Under the pieces are notes generated by a model that was given only the letters and a program-made list of their open reading frames with translations, ran no database searches and had not been told where the DNA came from. From Bog-950 sp046329515 (lineage in GTDB: Bacteria > Bacteroidota > Bacteroidia > Chitinophagales > LD1): a DNA stretch of 64,000 nt. The position numbers and the translations under genes were made by a program. This document shows, piece after piece, positions 24,983-33,017 of this stretch. The first letter of the stretch is position 1, and every line of letters begins with the position of its first letter. The DNA is taken from contig JAXLUM010000002.1 of assembly GCA_046329515.1 (NCBI GenBank), positions 372,001 through 436,000 of the forward strand, read 5' to 3'.

Positions 24983-25084
24983 ATGATTTGTAAGCACATA
25001 ACTATTAATTCAAAAGAGGTACTGGCATTCAAGGGTTTGAATGTGTGTATGGAGGGCTTTCATATGGAGCAAAGTTGCGGTTAA
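24983..25084 (+). CDS. Small Cys-containing protein of 33 residues
   Basis: Begins MICKHITINSKEVLAF, continues KGLNVCMEGFHMEQSCG and stops at TAA. Three Cys (3, 22, 32) and three His/Met-rich spots make metal or disulfide chemistry possible. It has an A-rich leader (AAAACAGAACAAAAA) with no Shine-Dalgarno, as is normal here, a consensus -7 box upstream and its own strong terminator 27 bp downstream, so the transcript would be about 185 nt. That arrangement supports a real gene; a non-coding small RNA is the main alternative. I do not recognise a family. It is absent from standard size-limited ORF lists. Confidence 0.6.
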   Translation: MICKHITINSKEVLAFKGLNVCMEGFHMEQSCG

Positions 25085-25110
25085 TACGCAGCAATTTTGT
25101 GAAATAATCG

Positions 25111-25137
25111 AAAGCCCGGCATCATACGCCGGGCTTT
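25111..25137 (+). terminator. Strong intrinsic terminator
   Basis: AAAGCCCGGC-ATCATAC-GCCGGGCTTT, 10-bp stem and a T-run; ends the 33-residue gene's transcript. Confidence 0.9.
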
Positions 25138-25232
25138 TTTATTGCAGATAATTAAAAAATATAATTGCCGTGGTAGTAGATAATGCGTTTGCTATGCCGT
25201 CATAAAGAATAACAGAACTAAAAACCAACATC

Positions 25233-25553
25233 ATGAAACAGAGTCCTGAATTCAAAAAAATGTTTCTTACAAACTCCGATGATACGGGCAGATTTACGGT
25301 TACCTCTTTACGTACCGGCCGCACCTATTTCGTGGAGCCTATTGGCTATACGCGCACCTCTTTTGGTGATGTAAACCCGGCCACAAAAAAAGTGGAAGGC
25401 AGCTATGGCGAGAAATACCGTGGCTCTATAGAAGCCGGTGAATCGCTTATTGTAAAGGAAAATGGTTTTGACGAAATATATGAAACCGGTATCGGTTGCA
25501 GCCCATTCAGTAAAATATGGGAGATTGATGCTAAATATCCTGACAGTAAATAG
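25233..25553 (+). CDS. Small protein of unknown function
   Basis: 106 residues, no signal peptide, beginning MKQSPEFKKMFLTNSDDTGR. Alternating Gly, Tyr, Thr and Phe (VTSLRTGRTYFVEPIGYTRT; VEGSYGEKYRGSIEAGESLI) suggest a small beta-rich cytoplasmic fold. There is one Cys (GIGCSPFSK). I do not recognise it. It follows the terminator of the 33-residue gene and precedes a chain of micro-ORFs and a 49-residue gene that may share its transcript. Confidence 0.65.
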   Translation: MKQSPEFKKMFLTNSDDTGRFTVTSLRTGRTYFVEPIGYTRTSFGDVNPATKKVEGSYGEKYRGSIEAGESLIVKENGFDEIYETGIGCSPFSKIWEIDAKYPDSK

Positions 25554-25556
25554 GAT

Positions 25557-25633
25557 ATGAGGAAAAAGAAACAGCTGCTAAAAACAAATTATAAAAAACA
25601 ATGATTAAAAAACACACAAACAAGATGGCTTAA
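25557..25633 (+). other. Two overlapping micro-ORFs, leader-peptide-like
   Basis: ATG at 25557 gives a 15-residue basic peptide (MRKKKQLLKTNYKKQ) whose TGA overlaps the ATG of a 10-residue peptide (MIKKHTNKMA, 25601-25633). A perfect 8-bp hairpin starts one base after the second stop codon. The arrangement looks like a translated leader ahead of the 49-residue gene, but it could be chance in an A-rich region. Confidence 0.35.
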
Positions 25634-25663
25634 AAGCGCAGTTAGGTTTACCACTCTGCGCTT
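25634..25663 (+). promoter_or_regulatory. Hairpin upstream of the 49-residue gene
   Basis: AAGCGCAG (25634-25641) pairs perfectly with CTGCGCTT (25656-25663) around a 14-nt loop, 23 bp before the ATG and 13 bp before its Shine-Dalgarno. There is no T-run, so it may control translation. Confidence 0.5.
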
Positions 25664-25676
25664 GCAGCCGCAGGAA

Positions 25677-25681
25677 GGAGG
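25677..25681 (+). promoter_or_regulatory. Strong Shine-Dalgarno, unusual here
   Basis: GGAGG (within GGAAGGAGG) lies 5 nt before the ATG at 25687. Almost no other gene in the window has such a site, which is the rule in Bacteroidota, so it fixes this start and makes the gene stand out. Confidence 0.6.
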
Positions 25682-25686
25682 TAATT

Positions 25687-25836
25687 ATGATGCCTTACAT
25701 TGCTTTAATGCTGTTGACCGTTCGGGCAGTAGCTGCCATTGTGCGCTACTACAATGAACAGGCCAATGATAACAACACCGTTACAGGGGCGCCTGTTACA
25801 ACAGTTGCGCCAAAGCCAAACGGTGTTTCCGGATAA
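25687..25836 (+). CDS. 49-residue membrane-anchored small protein
   Basis: Begins MMPYIALMLLTVRAVAAIVR, one hydrophobic helix (about 3-19), then YYNEQANDNNTV and a Pro/Val/Thr/Gly tail (TGAPVTTVAPKPNGVSG). Probably a single-span small membrane protein. Supporting evidence is a strong Shine-Dalgarno, an upstream hairpin and a terminator 3 bp after the stop. No family recognised; function unknown. Confidence 0.6.
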   Translation: MMPYIALMLLTVRAVAAIVRYYNEQANDNNTVTGAPVTTVAPKPNGVSG

Positions 25837-25839
25837 AAA

Positions 25840-25868
25840 GGCGGGGCGGCACAATTGCTGCCTTCGCC
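25840..25868 (+). terminator. Intrinsic terminator
   Basis: GGCG...GGCGGC (25840-25850) pairs with GCTGCC..CGCC (25857-25868) around ACAATT, with a small internal bulge and one G:U pair, then TCTTTT. Directly after the 49-residue gene. The following 166 bp to the TPR gene show nothing else. Confidence 0.7.
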
Positions 25869-26034
25869 TCTTTTAACAAAGCCGTTACTTTTATAAAATG
25901 CTGAATTACAATAGGCATATAAAGTGATAGCTTTTACCGGCAAGAAATTTTCTTAATTCTGTATTGTGAACGCCCTAATTTACACACTGATAATTGGCGC
26001 GATTTTTTAAGTATAAAAACAAGAACACACATAA

Positions 26035-26592
26035 ATGGATACTTACGTGGATGACATGATTTTACAGGTGGACCGGCTGTTTGATGACGGAGAATACGCC
26101 GAGGGCAGAAAAATTCTGGAGGAAATACTGGAAATGGAGCCCGATTGTGGTCGTGCGCATAATCATATAGGTTGGCTATACTATTATAAGTTAGATAACT
26201 ACCGTAAGGCAGAGTATCACTATAAACTGGCACTTAAGTTTTCGCCAAAATATCCTGCTACCTGGATTAACTATGGTAACTTTTTAAACTACCTGGGGCG
26301 TTTTCAGGAACTGAAAAAGCATGTTGATCAGGCAATGACCATACCCGGCGTTAGCAAGGCGGTTATGCTTAACCTTTTGGGCCAGGCGCACGAAGCGGAA
26401 GGCTTACACAAGGAAGCGCTCAACTATTATTATGAGGCTTACATGAAAGCGCTTAATAAAAATGATTACAAACTGTTCTTAGAGAACTTTAATCGCGCTA
26501 AGGATAAAACATCGTTTTGGAGCCGGTTGAAACTATTCTTCGACAAAACCAGCGCTGCCAGAAATACAGCCCCTGCTAAACGCGAACAATAA
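26035..26592 (+). CDS. TPR-repeat protein
   Basis: 185 residues, cytoplasmic, beginning MDTYVDDMILQVDRLFDDGE. Contains about three to four TPR hairpins: EYAEGRKILEEILEMEPDCG, AHNHIGWLYYYKLDNYRKAEYHYKLALKFSP (split over residues 41-71), WINYGNFLNYLGRFQELKKH and MLNLLGQAHEAEGLHKEALN. Probably a protein-protein interaction scaffold. The partner is not visible. A very long bidirectional terminator separates it from the convergent serine hydrolase gene. Confidence 0.85.
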   Translation: MDTYVDDMILQVDRLFDDGEYAEGRKILEEILEMEPDCGRAHNHIGWLYYYKLDNYRKAEYHYKLALKFSPKYPATWINYGNFLNYLGRFQELKKHVDQAMTIPGVSKAVMLNLLGQAHEAEGLHKEALNYYYEAYMKALNKNDYKLFLENFNRAKDKTSFWSRLKLFFDKTSAARNTAPAKREQ

Positions 26593-26603
26593 ATACATCA
26601 GGT

Positions 26604-26649
26604 ATAAAAAAGAAAACGCCGGACTGCAATCCGGCGTTTTCTTTTTTAT
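26604..26649 (+). terminator. Very strong bidirectional terminator
   Basis: GAAAACGCCGGA-CTGCAA-TCCGGCGTTTTC extended by A6/T6 gives a 20-bp stem, effective in both directions between genes ending at 26592 and 26662. Confidence 0.95.
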
Positions 26650-26661
26650 CATTCCTCTACT

Positions 26662-27858
26662 CTACTGAACAGAGGCAATATTTTCAAATGTTTTAAGCTG
26701 GTTAAGCACATCCCATACCGGTTGGGTCCAGTAGTTGTTATTGTTGCTCTTATTACCTAACACTATTACGGTATAACCATCATCAAGGTCACGCGCAAAC
26801 ACATTGTTACTGCCATGCCACAAACCGTTGTGGTAAATTAAATAGCTTTTATCAAGCTGCTTGCTCATGCGCCAGCCATAGCCGTAGTTCTTTTCCTTTT
26901 CGCCTGCAAAGCTGTATTTATCAAGGCTGCGCGGTTTGTAGGCCTCCTGCAGGCTTTCCTCACTTAACACTAAGCCGTTGCGCAGAGCATTATCCCACTT
27001 CAGCATATCTTCTACTGAAGAGTAAATACCCTTATCGCCAACTACGCCATCGTAAATGTTTTCTTTCCAAACCTGGCCCTTTGCAGTGTAACTGGTGGTG
27101 CCACGCGGTGCAGTTGAATCCATTGGGTTATATACAAAAGAATCATCCATACCCAGTGGGGCAAAAATAAAATCGTGCACAAACTGGTGATAGCTCATTG
27201 CGGTTACCTGCTCAATAACTGAAGCCAGCAATACATAATTCGTATTGCAATACATAAACATATGGTCGGGCTTGCAGCGTGCCGCAGGCTTCATAACCGT
27301 AAAATAATTTATCACGTCCTGGTTGGTAATGTACTCAGCCGTTTTGGTAAAGTATTCTTTCGGGAACACCGTATAATCTGGCAGGCCGGTGCGGTGGCTC
27401 AAAAGCAGGCGAATGGTAATTCCCTTGTAGGGGAAATCAGGAAAAAACTTTTGAATGGAATCATCCAAAGAAAGAAAACCCTGCTCAGCCAGTAACATAA
27501 CAGCTGTTCCTGTAAAGGTTTTGGAGCAGGACGCCAATTGAATGGGCGAATGAACAGTCATTTGTTCGCCGGTTTCAAAATTTCCGAAGCCAAATGCATT
27601 TTCATACAATGGCACACCATTTTTAGCTACTAATACAGCGCCGTTAAAGTGGTCGTTCTTTACCCGTTTTCGGTAAAATGAGTCAATAATGTCAGTAGCC
27701 TTCATACTGGCCAACTGCATAATATCAAAGGTTTGGTCACTCTGGCATTCTTCCTCTATACCGGAAAAAAGATTATTACCCGGTAAGGCAAAAACCGGCA
27801 AAGCCGAAACTGACAATGCCACAGAAATAATGCAGGTAAAAATTCCCGTTAATCTCAT
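26662..27858 (-). CDS. Beta-lactamase-fold serine hydrolase, paralogue 2
   Basis: 398 residues from the ATG at 27858, where the signal peptide MRLTGIFTCIISVALSVSAL begins; the frame is open for 43 more codons but that part overlaps two leader hairpins. Class C serine hydrolase: Ser110-Cys-Ser-Lys113 (ASCSKTFTG), YCN in FMYCNTNYVLLAS, and HNG in YHNGLWHGSNN. Motif positions match the paralogue at 23656, but this one is a soluble periplasmic form rather than membrane anchored. AGAAGGA sits just before the ATG. Likely peptidase or esterase of the periplasm. Confidence 0.88.
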   Translation of the reverse strand: MRLTGIFTCIISVALSVSALPVFALPGNNLFSGIEEECQSDQTFDIMQLASMKATDIIDSFYRKRVKNDHFNGAVLVAKNGVPLYENAFGFGNFETGEQMTVHSPIQLASCSKTFTGTAVMLLAEQGFLSLDDSIQKFFPDFPYKGITIRLLLSHRTGLPDYTVFPKEYFTKTAEYITNQDVINYFTVMKPAARCKPDHMFMYCNTNYVLLASVIEQVTAMSYHQFVHDFIFAPLGMDDSFVYNPMDSTAPRGTTSYTAKGQVWKENIYDGVVGDKGIYSSVEDMLKWDNALRNGLVLSEESLQEAYKPRSLDKYSFAGEKEKNYGYGWRMSKQLDKSYLIYHNGLWHGSNNVFARDLDDGYTVIVLGNKSNNNNYWTQPVWDVLNQLKTFENIASVQ

Positions 27859-27929
27859 TCCTTCTTGTTTTATGACAAAAACGTCTTCCTTTTTACTAAA
27901 AATCTTCCTTAAGGTTACAGGTAAGCACA

Positions 27930-27977
27930 CAGTAATAGCAAAAATTACTGCCTGAGAATCAATAGGTTTATTGATTC
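27930..27977 (-). promoter_or_regulatory. Two hairpins in the leader of serine hydrolase 2
   Basis: CAGTAAT (27930-27936) with ATTACTG (27944-27950), and GAATCAATA-GGTT-TATTGATTC (27956-27977, perfect 9-bp arms and tetraloop). They are 72-119 bp upstream of the ATG. The 390-bp space 27859-28248 contains these, then the collagen gene's terminators; I see nothing else in it. Confidence 0.45.
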
Positions 27978-28133
27978 CCCTCGTCAAATCTTTCCCGGTT
28001 TCCCCTTCAGGAATGTCAAATTAAATACAACTGCCCCAAAATTGCTATACCTGCCTCTGTTAAAGAAGCTTGTAGCACATTCATTTTTAACAAGATGAGC
28101 AGCAGCTGCCCCATATAGTATGCATAAAATAAA

Positions 28134-28161
28134 AACACCCCGCCCCCCTAGGCAAGGTGTT
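28134..28161 (-). terminator. Terminator of the collagen-like gene (distal)
   Basis: AACACC and GGTGTT enclose GCC/GGC with small internal loops; on the minus strand it is followed by TTTATTTT. An imperfect but convincing intrinsic terminator. Confidence 0.65.
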
Positions 28162-28200
28162 ATGTTAACTAAGCACTAGAAAAAATTTTCCTGTAACAGC

Positions 28201-28225
28201 ACATTCCGCCCCCACGACGGAATGT
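28201..28225 (-). terminator. Hairpin after the collagen-like gene (proximal)
   Basis: ACATTCCG-CCCCCACGA-CGGAATGT, perfect 8-bp arms, 24 bp after the stop codon. On the minus strand an AAAATTTTTT run follows about 13 nt later, a little far for a classical terminator. Confidence 0.5.
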
Positions 28226-28248
28226 AACTGCTACTGGATTTGTAAAAC

Positions 28249-31200
28249 TTATTGAATGGTTATACCCGCGCTGCCATAGCCATTCATAGTAATATTGGCT
28301 ATAGGGTTGCTGTCTAAGTGAAATACCATAATTAAGCGGTCGCCTGCATTAACAGGCACTGAACATGAAATGGTGCCGTTTACAATAGTTCCCACCGAAA
28401 CCAGCGTAGAAGAAAATGGCATAACCACTTCTGTTGCTGCAATAGGTGCGCACATGTTGGTGCCTGAACTAACCGCTTTAAACAGTTTGGCGCTTACTAA
28501 TGGCGCAACTACAGGGTAAGAGCCTGCAGTAGATGCGGTAAATGAGGCTGATACACCGGTAATGGTGCCGGAGCGCGGAACAACAAAGGCATAGTAAGCA
28601 TTGCCCGTTGCAGCATTTAGCAATCCTCCGGTTAATGTTACCGATGCATTTGAACCTAAACCAACCACTCCATCAGTTGGGTCGCCACTAAATGGCGTTG
28701 AAAGGGCTATTGCTGAACCCGAAGCAAAAGGAATAATGCTTGCTGCACCTGTGCCTGTAGGGCCGGTTACACCTTGTGGACCCGTTGCGCCGGTGGCTCC
28801 TGTTACACCTTGTGGGCCTTGAGGGCCTGTTCCTCCCGTAGCACCTGTAGCGCCTTGTGCACCAATTGGGCCGGTTGGACCTGTTGGGCCGGTAGCACCG
28901 CTGCCACCTCCGCCTGTTGGTGTTTGCCAGCTGGCAACACCGTTAGCATCGCTGGTTAATACTTTGCCAGCACCTTGCGTGCCGTCAGCAATTTTTACAT
29001 TGCCCTGCACATCTAAAGTTGCTCCAAGAAAGGCTGCCGGGCCAATACCAACGTGGCCGCTGTTGTCAACTACAAAACGTTGCTGGCCATTGGTTTTAAC
29101 CGACATATAACCATCAGACCCTGCGGTTCCGCGCATAAAGTTGATCATGGCGTTTTCAGTAGTGCCATAAGCCGCACCTATCTGGCCTATCAGGTCGCCA
29201 AAGTTGTTGCTTGATGAACCGTTAGTGGTTACTATATGGAAATTACCATCGCCGAAGGATTGTGCCAATGAGGTAGTGATACTGAACGGAGCAGCATTAA
29301 ACGGACGAACCGTAAACGGATACTGTGTATTGCCGGTACCAACACCAACGTTATTAGTGCCGTTATCCAGTTTAAGTGCTGAACCATTCGGAGTTTCGAA
29401 ATCAAACATATAAGCATCACCTATTATACGGTTGCGATAATCTGAGCCGGCGTCATTGGTAAAATCAATATACTGTGCGGCAGAAGAATTATAACTGCGC
29501 AACTCCATGCCAACTGCACCTGAGCCTACGTTAGTAATACCTTCTCTTACATCACCGCCGGTGCCTAATACCTCTAGCTTGTATGCAGGTGTTGATGTTC
29601 CCACTCCTACATTACCGCTGTTATTATTGTAAATATCGTTACCGTTTGCATCCCAATAGCCTGTGTTAACTAAAGAGGCAAGGCTTATAGTATTGCCATT
29701 ATCAATTGATAAATCAGTGCCATTCAGACTAAGGGTTTGGTCGTCTTCATCAGCCGGTAAATTTTGCCAGCTGGCCACACCACTTGCATCGCTGGTTAAT
29801 ACTTTGCCTGTGCCTTCAGTGCCATCAGTAATTTTTACGTTACCCTGCACATCCAATTTAGCGCCCAAGAAGGTGGCCGGGCCTATGCCCACATTACCGC
29901 CATTATCAATAACAAAACGCTGTTGGCCTAATGTAGTAGCCGTTATATAACCGTCATTACCTGCAGTTCCGCGGTGGAAACGAATCATTGCATTTTCAGT
30001 AGTGCCATATGCAGCACCAACCTGTCCTATAAGGTCGCCAAAGTTATTGTTTGAAGAACCATTGGTAGTAACTATATGAAAGTTAGGGTCGCCAAAAGAT
30101 TGAGCCAGTGAAGTGGTAATGCTGAATGGTGTGCTGTTAAACGGACGAACTGTTAATGGGTAAGTAGTATTGCCGGTACCAATACCCACATTGTTTCTGC
30201 CGTTATCAATTTTAACTGCTGAACCGTTTTTGGTTTCGAAGTCTAACATATACGCATCGCTTATTATGCGATCATTATAGTCAGACGTGCCATCATTTGT
30301 AAAATCAACATACTGAGCAGCCGCGCTGTTGAAGCTGCGTAACTCAATACCTGCAGCGCCGGTGCTGGTATTAGTAACCAAAACGCGTGTTTCGCTATCA
30401 TCTGATTCTACATCAAGCTTTCCATCCGGAGTATTTGTACCTACCCCTACATTGCCGCCGTTGTTATAAATATTAGCGCTGTTTACCACCCATTGGGTTC
30501 CATCCCAATAAGTAGTGTTACCCGCAGTTGTGCCATCAGGTAATAATCCTGTTGCACCCTGTGGGCCTTGTGGACCAGTAGCGCCATCATTACCGTTTGC
30601 ACCTGCTGGGCCTTGTGGGCCGGTTGCACCGTCAGCACCTGCTGGACCTTGTGGGCCAGTTGCTCCATCTAAACCGTTTGCACCAGCCGGGCCTTGTGGA
30701 CCCATAGCACCATCATTTCCATTTGCACCTGCTGGGCCTTGTGGACCGGTTGCACCGTCAGCACCGCTTGGTCCTGTTGGGCCTGTAATGCCATTTATAG
30801 TTTGCCAACTAGCTAATCCACTTGCATCACTGGTTAATACTTTACCTGCACCTTCAGTGCCGTCGGTAATTTTTACATTACCCTGCACATCAAGGCTTGC
30901 ACCTAAAAATGTATTAGGTCCTATACCAATATGGCCGCTGTTGTCAATAACAAAACGTTGCTGCCCTAAAGTTGTAGCTGAAATATAGCCATCATTTCCT
31001 GCGGTTCCACGATGGAAACGTATCATACCGTTCTCCTGTGTACCATAAGCTGAACCTACCTGGCCAATTAAATCACCAAAGTTATTGTTTGAAGAGCCGC
31101 TGGTAGTTACTACATGAAAATTAGGATCGCCTAAAGCATTTGCCAGCGATGTTGTAATAGTTTGCGGCGTATTATTAAACGGACGAACCGTTAACGGGTA

Positions 31201-32874
31201 AGTAGTATTGCCGGTACCAATACCCACATTGTTTGTGCCGTTATCAATTTTAACTGCTGAACCGTTTTTGGTTTCGAAGTCTAACATATACGCATCACTT
31301 ATTATGCGATCATTATAGTCAGACGTGCCGTCATTAGTAAAATCAACATACTGGGCAGCTGCACTGTTTAAGCTCCGCAGTTCAATACCTGCGGCACCGC
31401 TGCCTATGTTGCTTACACCTAATCTTGCGTCGGTAGTTCCATCCATTACTTCCAGTTTATAAGATGGTGAAGTGGTTCCTACCCCTACATTGCCGCCGTT
31501 GTTATAAATGTTAGCGCTGTTTACCACCCATTGGGTTCCATCCCAATAAGTAGTGTTACCCGCAGCTGTGCCATCAGGTAATAACCCTGTAGCGCCGGTT
31601 GCACCTTGAGAGCCTGTAGCGCCATCATTGCCATTTGCACCAGCGGGGCCTTGTGGGCCAGTAGCACCTTGTGCACCAGCAGGACCCTGTGGACCGGTTG
31701 CACCATCATTTCCATTAGCGCCAGCCGGACCTTGTGGGCCAGTTGCGCCATCATTACCATTTGCACCAGCGGAGCCCTGTGGGCCAGTTGCGCCATTAGC
31801 ACCTGCTGGGCCTTGGGGACCAGTAGCACCTTGTGCGCCAGCCGGACCTTGTGGGCCTGTTGCGCCATCATTACCATTAGCGCCTGCGGGGCCTTGCGGA
31901 CCAGTAGCACCATTATTACCGTTTGCACCTGTAGGACCTTGAGGACCAGTAGCACCTTGTGCGCCTGCTGGGCCTTGAGGACCTGTTGCTCCGTCATTAC
32001 CATCAGCACCTGCTGGACCTTGTGGGCCGGTAGCGCCTTGTGCACCTGCAGGACCCTGTGGACCAGTTGCACCATCATTGCCATTTGCACCTGATGGACC
32101 CTGCGGACCAGTTGCACCGTCATTACCATTAGCGCCTGCAGGACCTTGTGGGCCAGTTGCTCCATCATTTCCGTTTGCACCAGCCGGGCCTTGTGGACCA
32201 GTAGCTCCTTGTGCGCCTGCTGGACCTTGGGAGCCAGTTGCGCCATCATTTCCATTTGCGCCAGCCGGACCTTGAGGGCCTGTAGCGCCATCATTGCCAT
32301 TTGCACCAGTAGGGCCTTGTGGACCTGTTGCGCCATCAGCACCGGCAGGGCCTTGAGGGCCGGTAACCCCGGCTGCACCCGTAGGCCCCGCATTGCCCTG
32401 TGGCCCTGCTGGTCCTGTAGCGCCCTGGTTGCCCGGCACACCTTGCGCACCGGTTGGCCCCGTTGGGCCACCTGCCGCACTGTTACCTGCATACAAAGCA
32501 TAAGGCACGCTTAATAATTGCGAGGTCCCCATATTGGTAAAAACACCGCTGTTATTTACATCGGTTTCCACCTGTAAATATTTAGCGCCGTTGCCCCAGT
32601 TAACAACCGCAAGGTTGCCTGTGGTTCCAATTTCAGCAGTTACCAATCCAAAGGAATTGGTAGTAGTATTTAATGTTTCCGTATACACGGTTGTGCCGCC
32701 CGGCGAACCATCATGAATGGTAAACCGTAACGTTACTGGGGTAGCATTGCCCAGGGGGTTACCCGAGGCATTGCGCACTACTGCCTGATAGTTCATCTTC
32801 TGCGGGGCTTGCGCCATTATTGCAGAAAAAGAAACCAACAGAAGTAGCAAGGCTAAGTGCAGTTTCGCTTTCAT
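28249..32874 (-). CDS. Giant collagen-like surface protein
   Basis: 1541 residues. Signal peptide (MKAKLHLALLLLLVSFSAIM), then the N-terminal domain common to Bacteroidota collagen-like proteins (PQKMNYQAVVRNASGNPLGN ... TSQLLSVPYALYAG). A long Gly-x-y tract follows (about 125-435, built from GATGPQGPAGANGND units). Three copies of a roughly 240-residue module then occur at about 31540-30790, 30510-29750 and 29670-28920 (each with GNVGVGT, AAQYVDFTND, YMLDFET or YMFDFET, TITTSLA or SITTSLA, FGDLIGQ, LDVQGNVKI, GKVLTSDASG or GKVLTSDANG). Shorter Gly-x-y tracts lie between modules 1 and 2 and before the C-terminus. The C-terminal about 150 residues resemble a BclA-type trimerisation head. No T9SS tail is seen. 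Likely a trimeric adhesin or fibre; the module copies are near-identical in places and should recombine. Confidence 0.9.
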   Translation of the reverse strand: MKAKLHLALLLLLVSFSAIMAQAPQKMNYQAVVRNASGNPLGNATPVTLRFTIHDGSPGGTTVYTETLNTTTNSFGLVTAEIGTTGNLAVVNWGNGAKYLQVETDVNNSGVFTNMGTSQLLSVPYALYAGNSAAGGPTGPTGAQGVPGNQGATGPAGPQGNAGPTGAAGVTGPQGPAGADGATGPQGPTGANGNDGATGPQGPAGANGNDGATGSQGPAGAQGATGPQGPAGANGNDGATGPQGPAGANGNDGATGPQGPSGANGNDGATGPQGPAGAQGATGPQGPAGADGNDGATGPQGPAGAQGATGPQGPTGANGNNGATGPQGPAGANGNDGATGPQGPAGAQGATGPQGPAGANGATGPQGSAGANGNDGATGPQGPAGANGNDGATGPQGPAGAQGATGPQGPAGANGNDGATGSQGATGATGLLPDGTAAGNTTYWDGTQWVVNSANIYNNGGNVGVGTTSPSYKLEVMDGTTDARLGVSNIGSGAAGIELRSLNSAAAQYVDFTNDGTSDYNDRIISDAYMLDFETKNGSAVKIDNGTNNVGIGTGNTTYPLTVRPFNNTPQTITTSLANALGDPNFHVVTTSGSSNNNFGDLIGQVGSAYGTQENGMIRFHRGTAGNDGYISATTLGQQRFVIDNSGHIGIGPNTFLGASLDVQGNVKITDGTEGAGKVLTSDASGLASWQTINGITGPTGPSGADGATGPQGPAGANGNDGAMGPQGPAGANGLDGATGPQGPAGADGATGPQGPAGANGNDGATGPQGPQGATGLLPDGTTAGNTTYWDGTQWVVNSANIYNNGGNVGVGTNTPDGKLDVESDDSETRVLVTNTSTGAAGIELRSFNSAAAQYVDFTNDGTSDYNDRIISDAYMLDFETKNGSAVKIDNGRNNVGIGTGNTTYPLTVRPFNSTPFSITTSLAQSFGDPNFHIVTTNGSSNNNFGDLIGQVGAAYGTTENAMIRFHRGTAGNDGYITATTLGQQRFVIDNGGNVGIGPATFLGAKLDVQGNVKITDGTEGTGKVLTSDASGVASWQNLPADEDDQTLSLNGTDLSIDNGNTISLASLVNTGYWDANGNDIYNNNSGNVGVGTSTPAYKLEVLGTGGDVREGITNVGSGAVGMELRSYNSSAAQYIDFTNDAGSDYRNRIIGDAYMFDFETPNGSALKLDNGTNNVGVGTGNTQYPFTVRPFNAAPFSITTSLAQSFGDGNFHIVTTNGSSSNNFGDLIGQIGAAYGTTENAMINFMRGTAGSDGYMSVKTNGQQRFVVDNSGHVGIGPAAFLGATLDVQGNVKIADGTQGAGKVLTSDANGVASWQTPTGGGGSGATGPTGPTGPIGAQGATGATGGTGPQGPQGVTGATGATGPQGVTGPTGTGAASIIPFASGSAIALSTPFSGDPTDGVVGLGSNASVTLTGGLLNAATGNAYYAFVVPRSGTITGVSASFTASTAGSYPVVAPLVSAKLFKAVSSGTNMCAPIAATEVVMPFSSTLVSVGTIVNGTISCSVPVNAGDRLIMVFHLDSNPIANITMNGYGSAGITIQ

Positions 32875-33017
32875 TGTTTTAATTTTTGCTGAGTAGATTT
32901 TTTAGTTGATTGCAAATGTGGCCTGCAATGCCCTTCGCTTTTTTCCAATTTTTGGTGAATTATCGAACGGCCGTTTTACGTATAGGCTTTATATTGCCCC
33001 CTTACACGCTTCCATTT

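Noticed and set aside
31521..32501. Long open frames in other frames and on the other strand of the collagen tract
   Set aside because: Any frame of a regular GGx-CCx repeat stays open; the translations are monotonous and carry no start signals.
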